A stretch of DNA of 64,000 nucleotides from Aquipseudomonas alcaligenes_A. GTDB taxonomy: Bacteria > Pseudomonadota > Gammaproteobacteria > Pseudomonadales > Pseudomonadaceae. A program made the position numbers and the translations under genes. Within the stretch, counting starts at the first letter, position 1. Every line of letters starts with the position of its first letter. The stretch lies in NCBI GenBank assembly GCA_048595745.1, contig CP184361.1. One strand, 5' to 3'. Of the stretch, positions 54,647 to 63,470 are shown piece by piece. The notes under the pieces were generated by a model. It was not told where the DNA came from. It did no database searches and saw nothing but the letters and a program-made list of their open reading frames with translations.

Positions 54647-54658
54647 GAGGAGAAAGCT

Positions 54659-56005
54659 GTGCTGAGAACTATTGCAGTCCTGTCGCTGGCCGCCGCCGTC
54701 AGCCTGCCGGCGCATGCCCGCGTCGACGCCGCCCAGGCCGCGCGCCTCGGGCAAGATCTGATGCCGCTGGGCGGCGAGCGTGCCGGCAATGCCGCCGGCA
54801 CCATTCCCTCCTGGGAAGGCGGATTGTCCACGCCACCGGCCAACTACCAGCCCGGCATGCACCACCCGGATCCCTATGCCGCCGACAAGGAGCTGTACCG
54901 CGTCGACAAGAGCAACATGGCCCAGTACAAGGCCCTGTTGACCCCGGGCTACCAGCGACTGCTGGAGAGGAATCCGGACTACTACCTTCGTGTCCTGCCG
55001 ACTCACCGCAGCGCCGCCGCGCCACAGCGCATCTACGATGCCACCCGCTACAACGCGACCAACGCCGGGCTGATCGCCGGTGGTAACGGCATCGAGGGCA
55101 CTGCTGCCGGTATTCCTTTCCCGATTCCGCAGAGCGGTCAGGAAGTCATCTGGAACCACATCACCCGCTACCGTGGCGAACAGACCCGCATGACCACCAA
55201 TCATGCTGCCGTCCTCAAGGGCGGCGACTATGTCCTGGTCAAGCGTGAACGCGACATCATGTTCATCTACGGTCGTGAGGGCGTAACGCCGGCGGATCTG
55301 GACAACACCCTGTTCTTCTACAAGTACGTGGTGACGGCACCGAGCAAGCTGGCCGGCTCGGCGCTGGTGGTGCAGGAGACGCTCGACCAGGTGCTGGCGA
55401 TCCGCAAGGCCTGGCGTTTCAACCGTGGCGAGCGTCGCGTGCGTCGCCTGCCGATGCTGGCCTATGACGCCATGCAGCCGGACACCAACGGTATGGCTAC
55501 TTCCGACGTGGTGGATGCCTATAACGGTGCCCCTGACCGCTACGAGTGGACCCTGGTTGGCAAGCAGGAAATGCTGATGCCTTACAACAGCTACGCCGTG
55601 CATCAGAAGGGCATTCCCTACGAGAAGATTCTGCAGCCGAAGCACGTCAACCCCGAGTTGCTGCGTCATGAGCTGCACCGCGTGTGGGTGGTCGACGCCA
55701 AGCTGCGCAAGGGCTTCAGCCATCCATACGGTGCACGTCGCTTCTACCTGGACGAGGACAGCTGGCAGATCCTTGCCGTCGACCTGTACGACAAAAATGG
55801 CGAACTGGTCGGCCTGCAGGAAGCGCATCCGATCAGCTACTACGAAATCCCCATGTTCCTCAGCACCCTGGAGACCATCTACGACTTCAAGGATGAGCGT
55901 TACTTCGTCGACGGCCTGGATAACAACGAGCCGATGTACGACTTCAACGTGCAGCTCAAGAAGAGCGACTTCACCGCCGCTGCACTGCGTCGCGAAGGCA
56001 TCTGA
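54659..56005 (+). CDS. DUF1329 outer-membrane-associated protein
   Basis: 448 residues from a GTG preceded by GAGGAG. A signal peptide (about 1-21) is followed by a DUF1329 domain with the family features AGTIPSWEGG near the mature start, NYPGMHH-like motifs, and a lipoprotein-sorting-like fold. DUF1329 genes usually pair with DUF1302 genes and are expressed on sterols, aromatics or odd carbon sources; no DUF1302 gene is present here. Function is unproven. A strong terminator follows. Confidence 0.85.
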   Translation: MLRTIAVLSLAAAVSLPAHARVDAAQAARLGQDLMPLGGERAGNAAGTIPSWEGGLSTPPANYQPGMHHPDPYAADKELYRVDKSNMAQYKALLTPGYQRLLERNPDYYLRVLPTHRSAAAPQRIYDATRYNATNAGLIAGGNGIEGTAAGIPFPIPQSGQEVIWNHITRYRGEQTRMTTNHAAVLKGGDYVLVKRERDIMFIYGREGVTPADLDNTLFFYKYVVTAPSKLAGSALVVQETLDQVLAIRKAWRFNRGERRVRRLPMLAYDAMQPDTNGMATSDVVDAYNGAPDRYEWTLVGKQEMLMPYNSYAVHQKGIPYEKILQPKHVNPELLRHELHRVWVVDAKLRKGFSHPYGARRFYLDEDSWQILAVDLYDKNGELVGLQEAHPISYYEIPMFLSTLETIYDFKDERYFVDGLDNNEPMYDFNVQLKKSDFTAAALRREGI

Positions 56006-56036
56006 CACCGCAAGGTTTCAGCGCTGCATAAAACAG

Positions 56037-56064
56037 GGCCCGCATCATGCGGGCCTTGTCGTTT
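56037..56064 (+). terminator. Terminator between the DUF1329 and glycine-zipper genes
   Basis: GGCCCGCA (56037-56044) and TGCGGGCC (56048-56055) form an eight-base stem with loop TCA, followed by TTGTCGTTT. It lies between convergent genes and may serve both. Confidence 0.7.
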
Positions 56065-56065
56065 C

Positions 56066-56530
56066 TCAGCGGTGCTTCTTGTGCCACTTATCCTTCTTAT
56101 GGCCAAGGCCCCGGCCCGGGTGGCCGTCGTGGTCGCGGTAGTCGCCATCGCGATAGCGGCGGTTGTCACCGTCGTCATCGCCACCATAGGCATTGCCGAG
56201 CGCGCCGCCGGCACCACCGCCGACCGCTGCGCCGATGACGCCGCCAGTGCTGCCGCCAACCTTGCTGCCGATCACCTGGCCGCCTGCGGCACCGATGCCG
56301 CCGCCAATCGCCGCCTCGGTGCGGCTGCCCTTGTCCGCGCCCACGGCGCTACCGGCGGCACCGCCGACGCCGGCGCCGATGGTTGCACCGGTGCTGCCGC
56401 CAATCTGCTCGCCGACCACAGTGCCCAGCGCTCCGCCCAGGGCGCCACCGACACCGGCCGAGGTATTGCCGGCAAAGGCGCCAGCACTGGCCAGGCCCAG
56501 AGAAAGCAGCAGCAGGGAGGAGTACTTCAT
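56066..56530 (-). CDS. Glycine-zipper outer-membrane protein
   Basis: 154 residues with a signal peptide (about 1-20, ending AGAFA) and a body of alternating Gly/Ala/Val repeats with small-residue GxxxG zippers (such as GGALGGALGTVVGEQIGG and IGAGVGGAAGSAVGAD). The acidic and basic tail DDDGDNRRYRDGDYRDHDGH ends in HKKHR. Glycine-zipper proteins associate with the outer membrane or form oligomers. I chose the ATG at 56530 to start the signal peptide. Confidence 0.85.
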   Translation of the reverse strand: MKYSSLLLLSLGLASAGAFAGNTSAGVGGALGGALGTVVGEQIGGSTGATIGAGVGGAAGSAVGADKGSRTEAAIGGGIGAAGGQVIGSKVGGSTGGVIGAAVGGGAGGALGNAYGGDDDGDNRRYRDGDYRDHDGHPGRGLGHKKDKWHKKHR

Positions 56531-56672
56531 GGACAACGGACCTCGGTGGAAAGATGACGCGTATGCTGCCAGCGCGGCAGAGGCAGGCAAGTGGCGGATG
56601 GCGGCGCTGCGAGGGTGTTCACGGCCTGTGCAAAAAAGGGCGCAGCTGGCGAACACTCCTGGCGGGCGGCTG

Positions 56673-57335
56673 TCAGGTCGTAGGCACGAGCAGGCGGTAG
56701 TCTTCGACCGCGGCGAACTCTTCGGTGTCCTTGGCCTGTCCGCGGCTGTCCGGCTGGCGCACCGCCAGTAGATGGGCCACGCCATAGCGGCGTGCGCTGC
56801 GCAGGATCGGCAGGCTGTCGTCGATGAACAGGCTGCGCGCGGGCTCGAACGGGAAGTCCTGCTGCAGGGCGAACCAGAACTGCTGGTCCTCCTTGGGGAA
56901 ACCGTAGTCGTGGGAGCTGATCAGGCGGTCGAAGTAGGGCGCCAGTTCCACGCGCTCCAGTTTCAGCGACAGCGAATCGCGGTGCGCGTTGGTGATCAGC
57001 ACCACGCGCTTGCCGGCGGCGCGCAGGGCCTTGAGGAAGGTATCGGCATCCGGGCGCAGGGCGATCAGGTGCGCCACCTCGCGCTTGAGCTCGCGCACCG
57101 AGAGGTTCAGCTCGCGGCTCCAGAAGTCCGTGCAGTACCAGGGCAGGGTGCCGGCGTGGGCGCGGAACAGCGGCAGCAGCTCGGCATCGGCGGCCGCACG
57201 GCTGATGCCGTGCAATTCGGCATAGCGCTGCGGCAGGTGTTCCAGCCAGAAATGATTGTCGAAGTGCAGGTCGAGCAGGGTGCCGTCCATGTCGAGCAGA
57301 ACGGTATCGATGTCGGCCCAGGGCAACTGATGCAT
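56673..57335 (-). CDS. yrfG: GMP/IMP nucleotidase YrfG (HAD)
   Basis: 220 residues of the HAD superfamily with nucleophile Asp15 and Asp17 in TVLLDMDGTLLDL, motif II in VVLITNAHRDS and late motifs FIDDSLPILR. It resembles YrfG, which dephosphorylates GMP and IMP in E. coli. It is divergent from nudE and lies in the order of PAO1 PA5177-PA5175. Confidence 0.9.
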   Translation of the reverse strand: MHQLPWADIDTVLLDMDGTLLDLHFDNHFWLEHLPQRYAELHGISRAAADAELLPLFRAHAGTLPWYCTDFWSRELNLSVRELKREVAHLIALRPDADTFLKALRAAGKRVVLITNAHRDSLSLKLERVELAPYFDRLISSHDYGFPKEDQQFWFALQQDFPFEPARSLFIDDSLPILRSARRYGVAHLLAVRQPDSRGQAKDTEEFAAVEDYRLLVPTT

Positions 57336-57427
57336 GGCAAAGTCCGGAAACAGACGGAGAGCGAATATCCGGCGCGGATATTTCGGGGCAGCGGGGTATG
57401 ATACCCGTTCGAATCAAGGAGCGAGTG

Positions 57428-57994
57428 ATGCGTGAGAAACCCCAGGTGCTGGCCCGCGAAATCGTCGCCAGCAGCCGCCTGTTCCGCGTCGAAGAGCTGC
57501 AGCTGCGCTTCGCCAATGGCGTCGAGCGCACCTATGAGCGTCTGGTCAGCAAGGGTTCCGGCTATGGCGCGGTGATGGTGGTGGCGATGCTCGATGCCGA
57601 GCATGCGGTGCTGGTCGAGGAATACTGCGCCGGCACCGACGACTACCAGCTGTCGCTGGCCAAGGGCCTGATCGAGCCGGGTGAGGACGTGCTGGTGGCA
57701 GCTAACCGCGAGCTCAAGGAGGAAGCCGGCTTCGGCGCCGAGCGCCTGGAGCTGATCGCCGAGTTGAGCCTGTCCCCCGGCTATATGAGCCAGAAGATTC
57801 AGGTGGTGCTGGCGCGTGATCTGTACGCGGAGAGCCTGCCGGGCGACGAGCCCGAGCCGTTGCGCGTGGACAAGGTCAGCCTGCGTGAACTCAGCGCCTT
57901 GGCCCAGCATCCCCAATTCACCGAAGGTCGTGCCCTGGCCGCCCTGTATCTGGTCCGCGACCTGCTGACCCAACGTGGAGAGTTCAAACCGTGA
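57428..57994 (+). CDS. nudE: ADP compounds hydrolase NudE
   Basis: 188 residues with the Nudix box GLIEPGEDVLVAANRELKEE followed by AGF, matching GX5EX7REUXEEXGU. It hydrolyses ADP-ribose, NADH and related ADP compounds. The ATG at 57428 has AAGGAG five bases upstream; an ATG at 57398 has none, and the chosen length matches E. coli NudE. Its stop overlaps the GTG start of cysQ by four bases (GTGA). Confidence 0.93.
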   Translation: MREKPQVLAREIVASSRLFRVEELQLRFANGVERTYERLVSKGSGYGAVMVVAMLDAEHAVLVEEYCAGTDDYQLSLAKGLIEPGEDVLVAANRELKEEAGFGAERLELIAELSLSPGYMSQKIQVVLARDLYAESLPGDEPEPLRVDKVSLRELSALAQHPQFTEGRALAALYLVRDLLTQRGEFKP

Positions 57995-58812
57995 GTCATC
58001 CCTATCTGCCGGCGGTGATCGCCCTGGTTCAGCGGGCCGGTCAGGCCACCCTGCCGCACTGGCGCAACGACGTGGCGGTGACCGAGAAGGCCGATGCCTC
58101 GCCGGTGACCGCCGCCGACCTGGCCGCCCACGACATTCTCGCCAGCGGCCTGCGCGCGTTGGCGCCGGAGATTCCGGTGCTGTCCGAGGAGGATGCCGGC
58201 ATTCCCTTTGCCGAGCGCGCCGAATGGCAGCGCTGGTGGCTGGTCGACCCACTCGATGGCACCAAGGAATTCATCTCGGGCAGCGAGGAGTTCACCGTCA
58301 ATGTCGCGTTGATCGAGCGCGGGCGTGTGGTCTTCGGCGTGGTTGGCATCCCGGCCAGTGGTCGTTGCTACTACGGTGGTGCCGGCCTGGGCGCCTGGCG
58401 TCAGGAGGCCGCTGGCGCGCCCGAGGCCATCGCGGTGCGTTTGGCGCCGGCCGAGGCTTTCACCCTGGTGGCCAGCAAGCGCCATTCCAGCCCGGCCCAG
58501 GAGCGCCTGCTCACTGGGCTGTCGGAGCGTTTCGGTGACCTGCAGCTGGCCAATATCGGCAGTTCGCTGAAGTTCTGCCTGCTGGCCGAAGGCAATGCCG
58601 ACTGCTATCCGCGCCTGGCGCCGACTTCCCAGTGGGACACGGCGGCGGCCCAGGGCGTGCTGGAAGGCGCCGGCGGCGAGGTGCTCGACCTCAAGGGCGA
58701 GGCCCTGACCTACGAGGCCCGCGAAACCTACCTCAACCCGTCGTTCCTCGGCCTGCCGCAGGCGGCCGAGTGGCGCGCCGAGCTCATTCAGCTGGCCCGC
58801 GCGCTGGACTGA
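57991..58812 (+). CDS. cysQ: 3'(2'),5'-bisphosphate nucleotidase CysQ
   Basis: 273 residues of the inositol monophosphatase-like family, with VLSEEDAGIPF, the metal site WLVDPLDGTKEFISG and a C-terminal SQWDTAAAQGVLEGAGG. CysQ removes the 3'-phosphate of PAP formed during sulfate assimilation. It starts at a GTG overlapping nudE, and its TGA overlaps the next ATG by one base, so the three genes are coupled. Confidence 0.93.
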   Translation: MSHPYLPAVIALVQRAGQATLPHWRNDVAVTEKADASPVTAADLAAHDILASGLRALAPEIPVLSEEDAGIPFAERAEWQRWWLVDPLDGTKEFISGSEEFTVNVALIERGRVVFGVVGIPASGRCYYGGAGLGAWRQEAAGAPEAIAVRLAPAEAFTLVASKRHSSPAQERLLTGLSERFGDLQLANIGSSLKFCLLAEGNADCYPRLAPTSQWDTAAAQGVLEGAGGEVLDLKGEALTYEARETYLNPSFLGLPQAAEWRAELIQLARALD

Positions 58813-59258
58813 TGGATGATCGTGCTTACCTGGAGCAGCTGCTGCACCAGGATATCCCGCTGACCCAGGCCCTGGGCCTGGGTGTGCTGGACTGGAGCCA
58901 CGGCGAGCTGCGCCTGAGCCTGCCGCTGGCGGCCAATCTCAACCACAAGAGCAGCATGTTCGGCGGCAGCCTGTATTGCGGCGCGGTGCTTGCCGGCTGG
59001 GGCTGGTTGCACCTGAGCTTACGCGAGGCTGGCGTGACGGATGGCCATATCGTCATCCAGCAGGGGCAGATCGACTACGCCGAACCGGTGCTGAGCGATG
59101 CCGTCGCTGGCTGCGGGGCGCCCGACACCATCGAGTGGGAGCGATTTCTGGCCCTTTATCGACGGCGTGGGCTGGCGCGCATCAGGCTGCACAGCCGCAT
59201 TCTGGCCGGTGACGCCGAGGCGGTGCGCTTCAGCGGTCAATACGTGCTGCACCGCTGA
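58812..59258 (+). CDS. YiiD C-terminal-type hotdog thioesterase
   Basis: 148 residues forming a hotdog fold: an N-terminal LLHQDIPLTQALGLGVLDW, LPLAANLNHKSSMFGGSLYCGAVLAGWGWL and a C-terminal RLHSRILAGDAEAVRFSG. The NHKSSMFGGS motif is that of the thioesterase domain at the C-terminus of YiiD. The acyl substrate is unknown. The start overlaps the cysQ stop. It converges with fabY. Confidence 0.85.
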   Translation: MDDRAYLEQLLHQDIPLTQALGLGVLDWSHGELRLSLPLAANLNHKSSMFGGSLYCGAVLAGWGWLHLSLREAGVTDGHIVIQQGQIDYAEPVLSDAVAGCGAPDTIEWERFLALYRRRGLARIRLHSRILAGDAEAVRFSGQYVLHR

Positions 59259-59292
59259 ATCACCGCCTCTCCCTTCGGTCGAGGGGCACACA

Positions 59293-61176
59293 TCACAGCA
59301 TGTCGGCGTAACGCTCGTCCTTGCGGTACACCAGCGGCTGAGCGAAGCCGGGGATGCTTACCTGCTGCGTATCGATCTGCAGTTCGCGGTCATCGATCAG
59401 GTCATGCCCGAAGTTGTAGAGAATGTCGAACTGGCCGCGCAGGGCCCGCTGGTCGTAAGCCGCGGCCGCAGCACGGGTCGTTTCGCGCTTGGCCAGCCAG
59501 GCGCTGACCGCGGCGTCGCCATGACGCTTGCGCAGCATGCGCTCAGCCACCTGAGGTGCCAGCAGCACGCCGGTGGCGTTGTTGCCGCCGAAGCCCTTGG
59601 AGTTGATGAAGCACACTTCCATGCCCTCGACCTTACGATCTCGAGTCTCCAGGCTCAGGTGCTGCCGATGCACATCGTCGGCAACCCGGTCGATGGTTTT
59701 CAGACCCGGCAGCAAGCCGTGGCGGAAGGTGCCGAGGGCGGCGATGACCTGGTCGCCGCTGGCGGTGGCCAGCGAGTGGCCGAGGAAAGCCTTCACCGCG
59801 GTGATGGGCCAGTGTTCGATGCCGAAGGCAGCCGCCACGCGGTCCAGCAGCTCGGACTCGGTGACCCGGTTGGCCGGGGTGCTTGAGCCGTGTGCATGCA
59901 CGAAGCTGCGCTTGCGCACGGCGTCCAGACCCACCAGTTGCACGGCGCTGGCCACGGCCTTGGCCAGGGTCAGGTAGTTGCCCGGGCCGGGGGCGGAGAT
60001 GGACTTCTTGAAGCCGTCGGCATTGATGAACACGTCCGGGACCGCACCGTGGATATCGGCGCCCAGCTCCAGGGCCAGGGCATCGTCCATCAGCACCAGG
60101 AACTGGCAGGACTCGGACAGGGTAAAGCCGCAGTTGTCGCCGAACGGTCGGCTGGCGCGTTGGAAGTCGACTTCCTCGCGGCCCTCGATCTTGCGCAGAC
60201 CCTCCTCGGTGGCCAGGGCACCCATGGCGCCGTAGCCGTCGATGATCTCCGGGGTAATCGGTGCCTCGGCGTTACCGACCAGGGCCACGCGCGCCTTGCC
60301 GCTGGCGATCTGCTCTGTGGCCTTCTGCAGGTTGTAGAGGAAGGTGGCGCAGGCGCCGGTGACACTGCCGGTAGTGCCGACGCTGCCTAGCACATAGGCG
60401 TTGATGAAGTCGGCGGGCATGGTGTTGAGGCCCAGCGGGCATTGTTTGGCGGTGACGCGACCGCCCTTGAGGCGCGACTGCAGCATGCCGCCGAAGCCGT
60501 ACTCGTCCAGCTGGCTCATGATGCTGCCGGCGAACACCGCGACTTCGTCCGGCTGCACGCGGTCCTGGATGGTTCGCCAGTCGATGCCGGTCGAGCGCAG
60601 TGCATCGGTGGCACCCGTGACCGCCAGCTGCAGGCCGCGCGGGTGGAAGTGCGAATGATACAGCTCGCCCGGCTCGAAACCGCTGGGCAGCTGGCCCGCG
60701 GACTTCACCGGCAGGGCGCGGTAGCTGTCGACCTTGAACTCGCAGCTCTCGCTCAGGGTGATACTGACCTGCTGTTCGTCCAGTGTCTCGACCCGCCAGC
60801 TGGCTGGCAGCGGCTCGGGCAGGTGCTTGCGCAGGGTGGTGAACCGGGCGCCGCTGACAGTCAGACTCTTCTGCCAGTGTGCGGCTTCCACGTCCAGGTG
60901 GCGCGTGTCGATGCGCCGTACCAACGTCCCGGACAGAATCTCGGCCGCATACTGCGTCTCGATGTCGGCGATGCTCAGGGGCTGGCCATCGTGACTGTGG
61001 TACTGGCCATCGACCACCTGTACCAATTTCATCATGACGGCCAGGCCGGCCAGGGTTTCCCGGCGGGTGTCGGCGTCCAGCGACTCCTGGACGATGCGGC
61101 GGAAGCCGTGATGGAACGAGCTTCTGCCTGCGGCGTTGTAGCCGCCGAAGCCAACGATGACGGGGAGACGAGACAT
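59293..61176 (-). CDS. fabY: Beta-acetoacetyl-ACP synthase FabY
   Basis: 627 residues. A KAS-like fold carries the active cysteine Cys276 in GSVTGACATFLYN and later histidines in HAHGSSTPANR and KAFLGHSLATASGD. It resembles P. aeruginosa PA5174, which starts fatty-acid synthesis by condensing acetyl-CoA with malonyl-ACP in place of FabH. Length and the arcC and cysQ neighbours agree with PA5174. The ATG at 61176 has AAGGAG nine bases upstream. It lies downstream of arcC on the same strand but has its own gap of 180 bases. Confidence 0.92.
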   Translation of the reverse strand: MSRLPVIVGFGGYNAAGRSSFHHGFRRIVQESLDADTRRETLAGLAVMMKLVQVVDGQYHSHDGQPLSIADIETQYAAEILSGTLVRRIDTRHLDVEAAHWQKSLTVSGARFTTLRKHLPEPLPASWRVETLDEQQVSITLSESCEFKVDSYRALPVKSAGQLPSGFEPGELYHSHFHPRGLQLAVTGATDALRSTGIDWRTIQDRVQPDEVAVFAGSIMSQLDEYGFGGMLQSRLKGGRVTAKQCPLGLNTMPADFINAYVLGSVGTTGSVTGACATFLYNLQKATEQIASGKARVALVGNAEAPITPEIIDGYGAMGALATEEGLRKIEGREEVDFQRASRPFGDNCGFTLSESCQFLVLMDDALALELGADIHGAVPDVFINADGFKKSISAPGPGNYLTLAKAVASAVQLVGLDAVRKRSFVHAHGSSTPANRVTESELLDRVAAAFGIEHWPITAVKAFLGHSLATASGDQVIAALGTFRHGLLPGLKTIDRVADDVHRQHLSLETRDRKVEGMEVCFINSKGFGGNNATGVLLAPQVAERMLRKRHGDAAVSAWLAKRETTRAAAAAYDQRALRGQFDILYNFGHDLIDDRELQIDTQQVSIPGFAQPLVYRKDERYADML

Positions 61177-61288
61177 CACGCAAAACTCCTTCGATCGCCC
61201 CGGTAGGCGTTGAGCGGGCAATGGCTATTCCGGCCAGGCGGTAGATACCGGGTGGCGACTCAAAATGAATCGGGATGTCTGGATGACG

Positions 61289-61316
61289 CAGGCCGTGACC
61301 AATTAGTCACGGCCTG
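61289..61316 (-). terminator. Hairpin downstream of arcC
   Basis: Perfect 11-base arms CAGGCCGTGAC (61289-61299) and GTCACGGCCTG (61306-61316) with a six-base loop. On the minus strand it follows the arcC stop by about 40 bases. There is no T-tract on that strand, so it may stabilise the arc mRNA or work with Rho. Confidence 0.6.
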
Positions 61317-61356
61317 TCTTCGGCGTGCTGCCTGAGCGGACGTTGCGTCCGCTGTG

Positions 61357-62283
61357 TCAGTAGTAGCGGATGCCGGGCTCGGCAGTGCTGATGCGCGTGC
61401 CTGATTTGCCCTGCACGATGGCCTCGATATTGGCCAGCGAGCCGATGACCGCGACCTTGCCGGTGTTCTGCGCGAACTCGCAGGCGGCCTGGACTTTGGG
61501 GCCCATGGAACCTGCCGCGAAGCCGAGGCGTTCCAGCTCATCCGGGTGGGCCTGGGCGATGGCTTTCTGGGTCGGCTTGCCCCAGTCGATGTAAGCGGCA
61601 TCGACATCGGTGGCGATCACCAGCAGGTCGCTGCTGAGTTGCTCCGCCAGCAGCGCCGAACACAGGTCTTTGTCGATGACGGCCTCGACGCCATGCAGTT
61701 TCTTGCCGTCATACATGGTCGGAATACCACCCCCGCCAGCGCAGATGACCACACTGCCTTTCTCCAGCAGCCACTTGATCGGTCGAATCTCGAAGATGCG
61801 TTGCGGCCGCGGGCTGGCTACCACGCGGCGGAACTTGTCACCGTCCGGGGCGATGCTCCAGCCCTTTTCAGCGGCCAGGCGCTCGGCATCTTCCTTGCTG
61901 TAGACCGGGCCGATCGGCTTGGTGGGCTTGCGGAAAGCCGGATCGCCGCTGTCCACTTCAACCTGGGTGAGAATGGTGGCGAAAGGCACCTCGAACGGCA
62001 GCAGGTTGCCCAGTTCCTGTTCAATCATGTAGCCGATCATGCCCTCGGTTTCGGCGCCGAGCACGTCCAGAGGGTAGGGGTTGCTCGGGTCGTAGGCGTT
62101 CCCCTGCAGAGCCAGCAGCCCGACCTGCGGGCCGTTGCCGTGGGCGATTACCAGCTCGTTGCCGGGCGCCACCTTGGCGATCTGCTCGCAGGCGACGCGC
62201 ACGTTTTCGCGCTGGTTTTCGGCGGTCATGGCTTCGCCGCGACGGAGGAGGGCGTTGCCGCCCAAAGCGATCACGAGTCGCAT
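61357..62283 (-). CDS. arcC: Carbamate kinase
   Basis: 308 residues with the N-terminal MRLVIALGGNALLRRGE of the amino-acid kinase fold, ELVIAHGNGPQVGLLALQG, VVICAGGGGIPTMY and the ATP-binding DKDLCSALLAEQL. It makes ATP from carbamoyl phosphate and ADP, the energy-yielding end of the arginine deiminase pathway. The ATG at 62283 has AGGAG six bases upstream. A hairpin separates it from arcB. Confidence 0.97.
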   Translation of the reverse strand: MRLVIALGGNALLRRGEAMTAENQRENVRVACEQIAKVAPGNELVIAHGNGPQVGLLALQGNAYDPSNPYPLDVLGAETEGMIGYMIEQELGNLLPFEVPFATILTQVEVDSGDPAFRKPTKPIGPVYSKEDAERLAAEKGWSIAPDGDKFRRVVASPRPQRIFEIRPIKWLLEKGSVVICAGGGGIPTMYDGKKLHGVEAVIDKDLCSALLAEQLSSDLLVIATDVDAAYIDWGKPTQKAIAQAHPDELERLGFAAGSMGPKVQAACEFAQNTGKVAVIGSLANIEAIVQGKSGTRISTAEPGIRYY

Positions 62284-62304
62284 ATTGATCTCCTGAATCA
62301 AAAC

Positions 62305-62335
62305 GGGTGGAGAAGCGCTGTACGCTTTTCCACCC
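62305..62335 (-). promoter_or_regulatory. arcB-arcC intercistronic hairpin
   Basis: 13-base arms 62305-62317 (GGGTGGAGAAGCG) and 62323-62335 (CGCTTTTCCACCC) pair with one G-T mismatch across a five-base loop. On the minus strand it is followed by GTTTTG. It fits the intercistronic processing and attenuation reported between arc genes in P. aeruginosa. Confidence 0.65.
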
Positions 62336-62391
62336 TGAGAGAATTTCTGGGCGAGGCGTTGGCTGTGCCTCCGCCTCGCTGGCAACCGCGG

Positions 62392-63402
62392 TTACACGTT
62401 GCCGAGGGTGGCGACCATGACCGCTTTAATGGTGTGCATGCGGTTCTCCGCCTGCTCGAACGCGATACAGGCCGGCGACTCGAACACTTCCTCGGTCACT
62501 TCGATGCCGCCCGCCAGATGCGGGTACTGCTCGGCAATCTGCTTGCCCACCTTGGTGTCGGTGTTATGGAAGGCCGGCAGACAGTGCATGAACTTGGTCC
62601 GCGGCGTTCCGGAGGCCTTCATCATCTCGGCGTTGACCTGATACGGCAGCAGCAGCTTGATGCGTTCGCCCCAGGCCTCGACCGGCTCGCCCATGGAGAC
62701 CCAGACGTCGGTGTGGATGAAGTCCACGCCCTTGACGGCCTCTTTCGGATCTTCGGTGAGGGTGATGCGCGCGCCGCTTTCGGCGGCAAAGGCCTTGCAC
62801 TGGGCGACGAAATCATCGTGCGGCCACAGGGCTTTCGGGCCGGCGATGCGCACATCCATACCCAGCTTGGCGCCGACCAGCAGCAGCGAGTTGCCCATGT
62901 TGTTGCGGGCGTCACCCAGGTAGGCGTAGCTGATGTCGTGCAGCGGTTTGTCGCTGTTTTCCAGCATGGTCAGCACGTCGGCCAGCATCTGGGTCGGGTG
63001 GTATTCGTCGGTTAGGCCGTTGAACACCGGTACGCCGGCGAACTTGGCCAGCTCCTCGACGATCTCCTGCTTGAAGCCGCGGTACTCGATGGCGTCGTAC
63101 ATGCGGCCGAGCACGCGGGCGGTGTCCTTCATGGTCTCCTTGTGACCGATCTGCGAGGAGGTCGGATCGATATAGGTGACGTTGGCGCCCTGGTCATAGG
63201 AGGCCACTTCGAAGGCGCAGCGGGTACGGGTCGAGGTCTTTTCGAAGATCAGGGCGATGTTCTTGCCCTTGAGGTGCTGGACCTCGGTGCCGCTGTATTT
63301 GGCGCGCTTGAGGTCGCGCGACAGGTCCAGCAGGAATTTCAGCTCGCGGGTGCTGTGGTGCATCAGGCTGAGCAGGTTGCGGTTGTGCATGTTGAAAGCC
63401 AT
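62392..63402 (-). CDS. arcB: Catabolic ornithine carbamoyltransferase
   Basis: 336 residues, the length of the catabolic enzyme, with the carbamoyl phosphate motif STRT (57-60) in KTSTRTRCAFE, DPTSSQIGHKET and HCLPAFHN. It cleaves citrulline to ornithine and carbamoyl phosphate. Place in the arcA-arcB-arcC order identifies the catabolic paralogue rather than the biosynthetic ArgF. Confidence 0.97.
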   Translation of the reverse strand: MAFNMHNRNLLSLMHHSTRELKFLLDLSRDLKRAKYSGTEVQHLKGKNIALIFEKTSTRTRCAFEVASYDQGANVTYIDPTSSQIGHKETMKDTARVLGRMYDAIEYRGFKQEIVEELAKFAGVPVFNGLTDEYHPTQMLADVLTMLENSDKPLHDISYAYLGDARNNMGNSLLLVGAKLGMDVRIAGPKALWPHDDFVAQCKAFAAESGARITLTEDPKEAVKGVDFIHTDVWVSMGEPVEAWGERIKLLLPYQVNAEMMKASGTPRTKFMHCLPAFHNTDTKVGKQIAEQYPHLAGGIEVTEEVFESPACIAFEQAENRMHTIKAVMVATLGNV

Positions 63403-63470
63403 GATTCTTTCTCCTTGTGGGCAGCTGAAAAGGGCGCCCGGCGGCGGGTAGCCGCCAGGGCTGGCTTCAA

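Noticed and set aside
57405..57425. TTCGAATC resembling a tRNA T-arm before nudE
   Set aside because: No acceptor, D or anticodon arms can be formed around it.
57398..57427. Upstream ATG of nudE at 57398
   Set aside because: No ribosome binding site; AAGGAG five bases before 57428 and family length support the inner ATG.
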